Source of the DNA: Polynucleobacter sp. Tro8-14-1
GTDB taxonomy: Bacteria; Pseudomonadota; Gammaproteobacteria; Burkholderiales; Burkholderiaceae
Reading direction: 5' to 3'
Length of the DNA: 64,000 bases
Assembly (NCBI RefSeq): GCF_018881655.1
Contig: NZ_JACVPX010000002.1
Location: 62,001 to 126,000 of the forward strand
Below are positions 50,957-59,237 of the stretch, piece after piece (position 1 is the stretch's first letter; each line of letters starts with the position of its first letter). Under the pieces are notes generated by a model, which ran no database searches, was not told where the DNA came from, and worked only from the letters and a program-made list of their open reading frames with translations. The position numbers and the translations under genes are program-made.

Positions 50957-52758
50957 GGCTCGCCAAACTCCTTACTTCAACCCATCACCAACCACTTGAG
51001 AAAACTATGGCACCTAAATACAAGCTTTATGGCAATGCAACTGATGACTTTATATTTGAATTAGTTTGCAAATACGACCCCTCAAATTTGAGCCACCTTC
51101 AAGACCTAGACTCAGTTTTGTATAACGAAATTGGGCGACGCAAAACCCTCAGAACGCGTTTAAGCGATACACGAGGATGGCGCAGGGGAGTAGAGAATTG
51201 GGAATCCTATAAATTACCCGACTGGCTAAATCTGTGCGAACAATTTAAGTCTGCTGGAGAATTTCGCGATAGTTATGGTGCCGCTCAAAGTGCTGCACAT
51301 AACTTAGGTCTTTGGCCTGAAATAGAAAAATTAATGGTTGATTCTGGGAAATGGTCCAACCAACTTTATGGCATTGATGGTCGCAAATATGCCAGTCGCT
51401 CGGAACTCATTGTCGCCAATTGGCTTCATTACTCAAAAATTGACTACATCAGCCATCCAAAGCTAAAACTGCAAGAAACAAGCAAGCCGTACAGAGGTGA
51501 TTTTCAATTGCCCATGGTGGCAAATATTGAAGTATTTATGTTCTCCAAAGACGGGGTCAAGTGTCGAACAAACTTACCGAATTGGAGCAAAGACTACCTA
51601 AATAATCGCCAAAAAAAGGAGCTCTATTATGAAACGGAGGGGTTACCATTCATTGCGATTGAGGCTGAAATTTATCGTCAACATGGCTATAAGAGATATT
51701 TAAGTCATATCCAGCAAGAATTTATCAACCTTGGCCTTGAGTTATGCGATCCCACAAATTTCCCAATTGAATATAGTCAACATGACCTTGGTATTAATTG
51801 GGCTTTAGATGATTTTATAAATTACGCTCAAACCAACAATATTCAATTTCTGTCGCATTTTCAGAAGAACGCGCAAGATCTATATAACCTAATCAAAATT
51901 AAAGGCCTTCGTAAGCAAGTTAGAGTTAAGCTCGATGAACTCTATGCAAGAAGGTCTATTGCATACAAAGAAGAGTTGAGGCCTATTGAAGATGTCAGGG
52001 CAGATTGCCTTCGACTGGGAATTATCGAAAGATCTCAATATGAACATGCGCACCAAAAAGGTCTTTTCCCGACAGATACGCCTTATTCAATATTGCAAAG
52101 CTATGGAATGACATGGTTTGAGTTTATTAACGGTAGAAAAATTGATGATTTTTGGGCTTGGGAGACTGCAAAGCAATTTGTACGCTCCTTTAACTTCCAA
52201 TCAAAAACAGAATTTGAGAAACATCCCAAGACGGGTAGCGACTGGGGCTTCATCAGAAAATCCCCAACAGCCCCAAGCGGCGGATATTCGGAGTGGACTA
52301 GTTGGCCGGACTTTCTGGGAAATACCAGCCCCATAGAGCAGGAACGTATAAAAGCTGAAATTGAAATTACAAATAAACTTATCAACGAATTTAAGACACT
52401 TGACACTAAGGCATCCGTCTTTTACCTAAAAAAATTAGGCCTACATGGCACTAGACTATTGAATAAAACAAGGGGGAGGCTTTATGAGGATCTACAAAGA
52501 CGACCGGACTGGATTCAATTGCGCGATATGCTCGCATCACGCATTCCAAAAGTTAAAACCATTTCAGAAGCTATAGAAATACTCCTATTTGAAAAATGCT
52601 TCTATTTTTCGGACTTTATAGCTCAGCGAGAGTCAAACCCCAACCTGCAGCGAATTCCCAAGCATCCCGACAGACTTGGTAAGGGGATTTTTGAGCTTGT
52701 CCGTAAAGCCGTGGGGTTGCCCACACATGATTCCAAGATGCGAAGTTCACTTAGTTAG
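50953..52758 (+). CDS. putative PD-(D/E)XK-fold endonuclease with phage-integrase-repeat (INT_rpt)-like C-terminal units
   Basis: ASRSELIVANWLHYSKIDYISHPKL...YRGDFQLPMVANIEVFMF (E..D..ExF arrangement); TAKQFVRSFNFQSKTEFEKHPK...GYSEWTSWPDFLGN; ATGA overlap with integrase and SD gggagg. Confidence 0.6.
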   Translation: MRLAKLLTSTHHQPLEKTMAPKYKLYGNATDDFIFELVCKYDPSNLSHLQDLDSVLYNEIGRRKTLRTRLSDTRGWRRGVENWESYKLPDWLNLCEQFKSAGEFRDSYGAAQSAAHNLGLWPEIEKLMVDSGKWSNQLYGIDGRKYASRSELIVANWLHYSKIDYISHPKLKLQETSKPYRGDFQLPMVANIEVFMFSKDGVKCRTNLPNWSKDYLNNRQKKELYYETEGLPFIAIEAEIYRQHGYKRYLSHIQQEFINLGLELCDPTNFPIEYSQHDLGINWALDDFINYAQTNNIQFLSHFQKNAQDLYNLIKIKGLRKQVRVKLDELYARRSIAYKEELRPIEDVRADCLRLGIIERSQYEHAHQKGLFPTDTPYSILQSYGMTWFEFINGRKIDDFWAWETAKQFVRSFNFQSKTEFEKHPKTGSDWGFIRKSPTAPSGGYSEWTSWPDFLGNTSPIEQERIKAEIEITNKLINEFKTLDTKASVFYLKKLGLHGTRLLNKTRGRLYEDLQRRPDWIQLRDMLASRIPKVKTISEAIEILLFEKCFYFSDFIAQRESNPNLQRIPKHPDRLGKGIFELVRKAVGLPTHDSKMRSSLS

Positions 52759-52820
52759 CATTGGATGAAAACCAGAAAGACCAATCAGCAATTGGTAGCC
52801 AATTCTTTGATTTATTTTGT

Positions 52821-52850
52821 GATTATTTGATCAATATATTGACCAAATAA
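52821..52850. promoter_or_regulatory. 30-bp near-perfect palindrome, probable autoregulatory operator
   Basis: ATTATTTGATCAATATATTGACCAAATAAT (one mismatched pair); related half-site TGATCAAATGAC at 52871. Confidence 0.65.
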
Positions 52851-52877
52851 TGTTTTTATGGTTAAAATAATGATCAA

Positions 52878-53579
52878 ATGACTGCTTCTGAACTTAGCCC
52901 CATCCTAGAGCGCCAGTTGCTATTGCAACTAGGCGATCGCATTAAGCGCTTACGTAAAGCGCAAGGGCTTGGCACGGTCGAAGTATCTGCGTGCGCAAAA
53001 CTTACTCGTAATACTCTGCGGTCCATTGAAGCAGGCGATCCATCTCCTTCAATCGGCGCTTACCTAAGAGTGATGTCCGTTCTGGGCGTTAGCGGAGAGT
53101 TAGCGCTTTTGGCGGGCGACACGATGCAGGCCTCTCCAGCTGGATCAGCAGGAGCAAGGTCCAGACGCATTACCCCTAACGTACAAGTACGCGTTTTGCC
53201 AGATAACGCCGGGCACCGACTTCAAGATCTACAAAGTCTTGCCCTGCATGAAGAGGCTGTTCGGCTGGTAAAGACTGATCCTGCATTACTGCTACAAGCT
53301 CAAGATACCGTAGAGCGTTGGCTTGCTGCTGGCGATTCTCGCTCAGCTGGCCTATGGCGTGAATGGCAACTGATCTTAAGTGCAGGCTCTTGGCGCAAAG
53401 TGCTTGGCCGCACGAGGCATGCCCAGCAACTTAGACAAACCTCACCACTGGTGACCATTCTTCCAGATGAAGTGCGCCTTCGTATTTTGAAGGATGTGAG
53501 CGCGCTCAAAAAAGGGGTCGTATTTGGCAGCTCTATAACTGGCACCCAAGATGATGAAGCCTTCAAGGAGTTACCATGA
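52878..53579 (+). CDS. XRE-family HTH protein (antitoxin-like partner)
   Basis: LGDRIKRLRKAQGLGTVEVSACAKLTRNTLRSIEAGDPSPSIGAYLRVMSVLG; overlaps next gene by 4 nt. Confidence 0.8.
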   Translation: MTASELSPILERQLLLQLGDRIKRLRKAQGLGTVEVSACAKLTRNTLRSIEAGDPSPSIGAYLRVMSVLGVSGELALLAGDTMQASPAGSAGARSRRITPNVQVRVLPDNAGHRLQDLQSLALHEEAVRLVKTDPALLLQAQDTVERWLAAGDSRSAGLWREWQLILSAGSWRKVLGRTRHAQQLRQTSPLVTILPDEVRLRILKDVSALKKGVVFGSSITGTQDDEAFKELP

Positions 53580-54136
53580 CACGAGAAGAGCTAGAGCACA
53601 TCATTCGCGCCAGCGCTGATGTCACCAACCAATATGAATTTGTGATCATCGGCAGCCAGTCAATGCTAGGCCAAGTGCCCAATCCAGAAAAGGTCTTCAC
53701 CGTTTCTATGGAAGCGGACATCTATCCACGACAGGCTCCTGACTTGGCTGATGAGATTGATGGTGCAATTGGTGAAGGCTCGCAATTCCACGAGACTTAT
53801 GGTTACTACGCTCAAGGTGTGGGGCCGGATACCGCAATACTGCCAAAAGACTGGATGTCGCGTATCCATCGCGTGCAAAACAACAATACCAATGGTCGAG
53901 TGGGGTACTGCCTTGATGTGCTTGATCTCTTTCTTGCAAAGGCTGCGGCAGGGCGGGACAAAGATCGAGAGTTTTGTATGGCGCTACTGGAGTACGCCTA
54001 CCTTGCGCCCGCTCAAGCCCTAGAGTTGGTGCCGACTATGCCGCTCGATGATGGTGTGCAGCGAACGCTACGCGCAACGATTCGTCGCTGGGCAAAAGCA
54101 TTACGAGATGCGGGTCACGATATTCCACAGGATTAA
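53576..54136 (+). CDS. DUF6036-like nucleotidyltransferase-fold protein (toxin-like partner)
   Basis: FVIIGSQSMLGQVPNPEKVFTVSMEADIYPRQAPDLADEIDGAIGEGSQFHETYGYYAQGVGPDTAILP...LAKAAAGRDKDREF. Confidence 0.75.
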   Translation: MTREELEHIIRASADVTNQYEFVIIGSQSMLGQVPNPEKVFTVSMEADIYPRQAPDLADEIDGAIGEGSQFHETYGYYAQGVGPDTAILPKDWMSRIHRVQNNNTNGRVGYCLDVLDLFLAKAAAGRDKDREFCMALLEYAYLAPAQALELVPTMPLDDGVQRTLRATIRRWAKALRDAGHDIPQD

Positions 54137-54210
54137 AAGTGAATCATTACCTCCATCACCATTAAGAATATTGATCTAGATAGAGCGTGCAATTAACTAT
54201 CCTCCATCTA

Positions 54211-54843
54211 TCAAGCTCGATCTAATTCTGATAAGACTTCTAGCGTCATGTCTCGATTGCTTTTTCTTTTATCAATCAACTCCCAGTCTTTTTCCAACTC
54301 CGCACTTGAGCTGCACTTGACCAATAGCTGAGTTACTTCGGCTACTCCAATTAACGCCTCTTCTTTAGTTTTTGCAATCATTCTTGAAATGATCAACCTG
54401 GTCTCTTCTTTTCTTGGGCTGCTGAGAGCATTGACCATCAAGACGGTTAACCTTAATCCCCTTGAAGTCTCAAGAACTCTCGCCATTAACCCTGCATCTG
54501 AAATTATTGATAGCGGCATGGAATGCATTCTTCTATCAAGCTCTTGAAACTCATCTGCCTGAATATCCCATCTCACATGCTCGCTATTTAGCTTGGTCAG
54601 GCACATTTGGGCTTGATTAGAAATTTCAAGAAATATCCACTTCAGAGCATTTAACTGTTTGCGGCTCTCCAGCCTCGAGGCCTCTATTCTTCGAGCCTCC
54701 TCTTTAGACTGCTGATAGATGATTGCCAAGATGCCAAGAATTATTGCGCAGACTGAGCCTATAGCCTGAACCCAGGCCGCACACTCTGTGCGAGTAAAAG
54801 AAACTGGGACTAAAAGGCAGGTGTTACAAATATCGTAGTCCAT
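54211..54843 (-). CDS. one-TM hypothetical protein with coiled-coil cytoplasmic region
   Basis: AAWVQAIGSVCAIILGILAIIYQQSKEEARRIEASRLESRKQL. Confidence 0.6.
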   Translation of the reverse strand: MDYDICNTCLLVPVSFTRTECAAWVQAIGSVCAIILGILAIIYQQSKEEARRIEASRLESRKQLNALKWIFLEISNQAQMCLTKLNSEHVRWDIQADEFQELDRRMHSMPLSIISDAGLMARVLETSRGLRLTVLMVNALSSPRKEETRLIISRMIAKTKEEALIGVAEVTQLLVKCSSSAELEKDWELIDKRKSNRDMTLEVLSELDRA

Positions 54844-55032
54844 TGCAGCCCCTTTTATTCAATATCCAAATATTAAGCGTCCCGCAACAACTAGATGCAA
54901 ATTAGTTTATTCCATCTAGATCAGGCAATAAGCGATCCTCTATCTAACGAGGCTTGATGGAATAGGGCTGGCGAGGATTGCCCCAATCGGCCAAAGATGG
55001 GAAGATGAGTAATTACTTTTGGAGCCCTATAA

Positions 55033-55848
55033 ATGCTTTTTAGCGAAAGAAATGGTCATAGCCAACTACCCTCGAACCTAAAACCTGATTCCATTTCGCC
55101 TACGCTCCGAAATTCCTTATGGAATGAAGTAATAGAGTGGATTGACACTCAAGACTTGGGAAGCGTTTGCTACTTAATTTGGAAAAATTTCTTTAAAACC
55201 CCAACAGACAAAATGCCCGCAATTGAGAGCTATAGGGGCATAAGTTATGCCCACGCTTGGGCACAAGCCAGAGAATATTACTTCTCATGCCCATGGCATA
55301 AAGTGTTTAGCTTTATCGAGTTTCTAATTTCTACAGACCCTTATGGCCCGCTTGCGAAAAAGATAAATGCTATTTTGATTGAAGAGGTGTCTGCATATCG
55401 CATATTTAATAATCACTTCATTCAAATAACCGACCAACATGAACTTTCGGCGCTATTAGAAGGTATTTCATATAAGGGAATTTTTTCTCCAGTATCTCAC
55501 CACATTCAATCTTCTATAGACCTATTATCGAGTCGCGAAAATCCGGACTATCGGAATTCAATTAAGGAAGCAATTTCAGCAGTTGAAGCAATGGGAAAAA
55601 TAATTACCAATCAGCCAAATGCAACTCTTGGCGAAATACTTAAAACACTTGAGTCAAAACATAAACTTCATGGAGCCCTAAAGAACGGCTACTTAAGTCT
55701 ATATGGCTATACAAGTGATGCTAATGGCATTAGACACGGGCTAATGGAAGAATCAAATCTAACGCAAGCAGACGCCAAATATTTTTTATTGTCATGCACT
55801 AGCTTTGTAAATTACTTGAAGACTTTTGTTGCAAACTCAAAAGAATAG
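55033..55848 (+). CDS. AbiJ_NTD4-like N-terminus with HEPN-type C-terminus (abortive-infection-like)
   Basis: MLFSERNGHSQLPSNLKPDSISPTLRNSLWNEVIEWI; C-terminal SIKEAISAVEAMGKI...ANGIRHGLMEE. Confidence 0.65.
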   Translation: MLFSERNGHSQLPSNLKPDSISPTLRNSLWNEVIEWIDTQDLGSVCYLIWKNFFKTPTDKMPAIESYRGISYAHAWAQAREYYFSCPWHKVFSFIEFLISTDPYGPLAKKINAILIEEVSAYRIFNNHFIQITDQHELSALLEGISYKGIFSPVSHHIQSSIDLLSSRENPDYRNSIKEAISAVEAMGKIITNQPNATLGEILKTLESKHKLHGALKNGYLSLYGYTSDANGIRHGLMEESNLTQADAKYFLLSCTSFVNYLKTFVANSKE

Positions 55849-56029
55849 AAAAGATATTGGAACCATTTGCCCGGCCTGCGGAAAAACCAACGACTGCCAA
55901 TTGGCAAGCGATAAGAAATGTTGGTGCTTTGATGTGCCAGTTGACAAGTTCAAACTAGAACAAGTCCTTAAAGACAAATCAAAAGATCAATGTCTGTGTA
56001 AGAATTGCTTGAAGAAGTTAAGCGTCTAG
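55826..56029 (+). CDS. cysteine-rich CWC family protein
   Basis: ICPACGKTNDCQLASDKKCWCFDVPV...QCLCKNCL; overlaps the end of 55033..55848. Confidence 0.75.
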   Translation: MLQTQKNRKDIGTICPACGKTNDCQLASDKKCWCFDVPVDKFKLEQVLKDKSKDQCLCKNCLKKLSV

Positions 56030-56041
56030 AGTTTAGACGCT
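56021..56041. terminator. hairpin between convergent genes
   Basis: AGCGTCTAgagttTAGACGCT, overlaps CWC gene stop; no T-run. Confidence 0.4.
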
Positions 56042-56057
56042 CGCCACAAAAGAGTAA

Positions 56058-57305
56058 TTAATCAAAGGTGCCTTCAATATGTCGGCGCGCAATCCCGATA
56101 GATTCTGATAGAGAAACCCCAAAACCAGCACAGAATTGCTTTAATTCCTCATCTTTTTCATCAAAAACATTCCGCTCATAGCTCCTATGTAGTCGCAAAA
56201 AAACCTGAGCTACCCGATAATTTTGATCACTCTCTTTTATATTTATTAACAAGTTAGCAGCAAGATGATGGGACGATAATTCACCAGAACACACCCCTTG
56301 ATAAATCATTGGGTACTTAGCTTTTAGCCCAATAAGCCAAGACTCTAATGCTACAAAATTCCTGGTGGAGGACATCGTCCACCAGTCCAACATTCTCTTG
56401 CATTGCCTAGCATTTAAATTTAACAATGTGGAGATTGCGATCAACCATCTCGAATTATCTAAGAATCGCAACTTTCTCTGTTGATCCAATTCTTCTGCAA
56501 GCAAGCTAATTAGCCTTTCCATTGGCGGTGAATTGGTGCTTAAACTGGCAAATGACATCGCAATTGGATAGTCAATGAACTTATCAAGATACATTGAACC
56601 GTCAGTCCCAGCGCCATAAAAGGCTTCAACAGCTTGCTTAATCTGCAACCTATTCCACAGCAAAAGAAAAGCGACACCTTCTATATCAAATAGGTGCTTA
56701 AGTCTTTCCAATAAACGGATTGCATAAGCTGGTGAACACCTGTCCAACTCATCCACAATAACAATAACTTTTTCACCTTTAGCTTCTTTAATATGTTTAG
56801 CTATAAGCCTTTTTAAATGCTCAAGAACCTCTTTTCTTTCTGCCAACTCATCTAATTTTGCGCGAATTATTTCTTCAGATTCATCTTTCAAGATATCTGC
56901 TGCTGTATCGAGCACATCTTCATTGATACCAATTAAATTTCCTGCGGTTTTAGCTGCAGCTTTTGCTAAATTTGGCACTGCCCTTGCGATTAATGGAGCA
57001 ACGGAATCAAAAAGGTTTTTTCTTTCCGCGGCACCCAATGCTGCGCCCATTGAAGAAATTAAAGTTAATGCGGGATCATCAACCCAATCTGCCTCAAATG
57101 CATCAATCCATACAACATTAAATTGATTGCGCTCTTTAATTAAGGCCTCCAAGTTCTCCCCGAACCAGGTCTTCCCAATACCCCAATCTCCATCGATAGC
57201 CACTACACCTTTTGGCAATCCCTCAAGCAATTTATAAATGCCCTCAGCAAGTTTTTTTCTGTCCAATGCATCATCTGTAAAGGCTGCTTTATTTAAATTG
57301 GTCAT
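56058..57305 (-). CDS. KAP-family P-loop NTPase
   Basis: Walker A AIDGDWGIGKTWFGENL; Walker B KVIVIVDELDRCSPAYAIRLLERLKHLFDIEGVAFLLLWNR. Confidence 0.88.
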   Translation of the reverse strand: MTNLNKAAFTDDALDRKKLAEGIYKLLEGLPKGVVAIDGDWGIGKTWFGENLEALIKERNQFNVVWIDAFEADWVDDPALTLISSMGAALGAAERKNLFDSVAPLIARAVPNLAKAAAKTAGNLIGINEDVLDTAADILKDESEEIIRAKLDELAERKEVLEHLKRLIAKHIKEAKGEKVIVIVDELDRCSPAYAIRLLERLKHLFDIEGVAFLLLWNRLQIKQAVEAFYGAGTDGSMYLDKFIDYPIAMSFASLSTNSPPMERLISLLAEELDQQRKLRFLDNSRWLIAISTLLNLNARQCKRMLDWWTMSSTRNFVALESWLIGLKAKYPMIYQGVCSGELSSHHLAANLLINIKESDQNYRVAQVFLRLHRSYERNVFDEKDEELKQFCAGFGVSLSESIGIARRHIEGTFD

Positions 57306-57402
57306 TGCAATTCCCCGTCGTTCAATCGCATTCTTTGTTGCCCAACACCCTTGTGGAGATTAACAGATTGCCTGATTTGACCAAAGGTGGGAAGATTCCC
57401 TT

Positions 57403-58269
57403 ATGCCTTTAGAGCCAAAGATAAAAGTTTCACCTCTTTATGATGAACAAATAGATGCCTATGGAAATCCCAAGCCGGTTGTAATGGGAAGGGGGCACTT
57501 CTATAAATATAAATCACTAGCCCCAAAATACCTGCCTCATACATTAGAAATTATTAAAGACAGGAAGATATTTTGTCCAAGGCCATCTCAAACAAACGAC
57601 AAAGATGAAGAATTCAAACCGCCAGTTACTGTTGGAGATTATTCCGATCCAATATACAGGGCAAGAGTCCATAGATGGGTTAGACGCATAGCCACAAGAA
57701 GCAACCCTCATGCCTTGGAAGCACAAATTCAGCACCAGCTAAGCATCATTACTCAAGAAGGTCTTGAGAGCTATGCGAAACAGCTTGAACCCGAATATCA
57801 CCAAGAAATAGAAAATCAATACCGTCTTTTAAGTCTAAGTGATATTCCAGACAATCATCACTTGTGGGTTAATTATGCCGATGACTATGCTGGCATTAGC
57901 TTTCAATTTTTTATCACTCCAGAATTTTCTACCGTCTATCAAGTTAACTATGTCCAAAGTCGACCTAAGTGGGATTTAGTATGCGACCAAGATATGGAGA
58001 CTCTTTCTGCTACGGCTCTTACTAAACTGGATAAATGGCGAGATGAAAGGGAATTCAGAGTGGTTATTTCCGAACCGCCGCTTCCATATGGGCCCGTATT
58101 AGTAAATCAAAAATTAGATTTGCCAATTGAAGCATTCGCTGGAATTTATTTGGGAAATAAAATTAATCCAACAATTAAAACTTTAATTGTAGATTTGGCA
58201 AAACAGTATTTGCCTTTAGTTCCAATTTATGAAGTTGCCAAAGGCTCTCTAATAAAGAAGATTCTATAA
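57403..58269 (+). CDS. DUF2971-like protein
   Basis: FYKYKSLAPKYLPHTLEIIKDRKIFCPRPSQTNDKDEEFKPP...YADDYAGISFQF...WRDEREFRVV. Confidence 0.75.
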   Translation: MPLEPKIKVSPLYDEQIDAYGNPKPVVMGRGHFYKYKSLAPKYLPHTLEIIKDRKIFCPRPSQTNDKDEEFKPPVTVGDYSDPIYRARVHRWVRRIATRSNPHALEAQIQHQLSIITQEGLESYAKQLEPEYHQEIENQYRLLSLSDIPDNHHLWVNYADDYAGISFQFFITPEFSTVYQVNYVQSRPKWDLVCDQDMETLSATALTKLDKWRDEREFRVVISEPPLPYGPVLVNQKLDLPIEAFAGIYLGNKINPTIKTLIVDLAKQYLPLVPIYEVAKGSLIKKIL

Positions 58270-58461
58270 AAATTTCACCAGCTCAAAGCTGTCGATGCCA
58301 ATTCGGGAATATTCGAAACCGCTGGAAACCAATAGATTCGGTGCTTAGCGGGTAGTGAGTCTTGTTGTGCTTAGACCCAATGTGTAGAACTGTTTTAGTC
58401 TTTAACCTGGTTGAGCTAATGCGAACGTGAAAATCCGCCCGACGAACTTATTCGTCCACCA

Positions 58462-59151
58462 TTACGCACCTAAATTAAGGGCCGCCTTTTGAATCACCGT
58501 CTCCATTACGACAATCCGATCCTTTTGGAGTGCCAGTACCTCATTCACTAATGCTGGGCCCGCTTTTTTTGGCGAACCACAATTAAATGGTGGCACAGGA
58601 TCATATTCAAGCGCCAACTGAAGTCGCTTAGCAATATCTTCCCCTGCAAGTTCTGCGGCTAGCTCATAAGCAAAATCAATGCCCGCAGTTACCCCTCCGC
58701 CAGAGATAAATTTTCCATCTTTGACCACTCGTTGATTAATGGGCTCAACACCAAATAGCGGAAGATATTTGCTCCAGATCCAGTGACACGCACTTTTGTG
58801 GCCCTTGAGGATTCCAGCAGCCGCAAGAATGAGTGATCCATTACAGACAGAGGTTATATATTTGGCGCCGATGCTTTGCTTACGCAGGAACGAGAGGGTT
58901 ACCTCATCAATCATCTGCTCGCCGATTCCAAAACCGCCGGGTACACAAAGAACATCCAATTGAGGACAGCTCTCAAATGTTGTCGTTGGATTAATAGAAA
59001 ACCCCACATCCGTCATTACGGGGCCTAAGTCTTTCCACACCAAATGCACTTTCGCATTAGGCACTCGGCTAAGAACTTGAGCGGGGCCGGTGAGATCAAG
59101 CTGAGTCAAATTAGGAAATAACAGAAAGCCCACTTCAATGTTTGTATTCAT
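58462..59151 (-). CDS. DJ-1/PfpI family protein (isonitrile hydratase InhA-like)
   Basis: EVGFLLFPNLTQLDLTGPAQVLSRVPNAKVHLVWK, VPGGFGIGEQM, SVCNGSLILAAAGILKGHKSACHW. Confidence 0.85.
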   Translation of the reverse strand: MNTNIEVGFLLFPNLTQLDLTGPAQVLSRVPNAKVHLVWKDLGPVMTDVGFSINPTTTFESCPQLDVLCVPGGFGIGEQMIDEVTLSFLRKQSIGAKYITSVCNGSLILAAAGILKGHKSACHWIWSKYLPLFGVEPINQRVVKDGKFISGGGVTAGIDFAYELAAELAGEDIAKRLQLALEYDPVPPFNCGSPKKAGPALVNEVLALQKDRIVVMETVIQKAALNLGA

Positions 59152-59167
59152 ATCAGCCCCTTAGTTG

Positions 59168-59230
59168 AATTAAGCATGATCAAAGTCTAAGCAATATTGA
59201 TTTGGCATAAATGACAAAATCATGCTAATT
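59168..59230. promoter_or_regulatory. divergent promoter region with inverted-repeat operator arms
   Basis: aattaagcatgat (59168-59180) and atcatgctaatt (59219-59230). Confidence 0.45.
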
Positions 59231-59237
59231 TCTGCCA

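Noticed and set aside
54177-54964. Flanking repeats as integron attC sites
   Set aside because: No clear RYYYAAC/GTTRRRY core pairs and no integron-type integrase; reported only as imperfect flanking repeats.
58390-58445. Hairpin GACGAActtaTTCGTC downstream of the InhA-like gene as a terminator
   Set aside because: Short 6-bp stem without a proper T-run on either strand.
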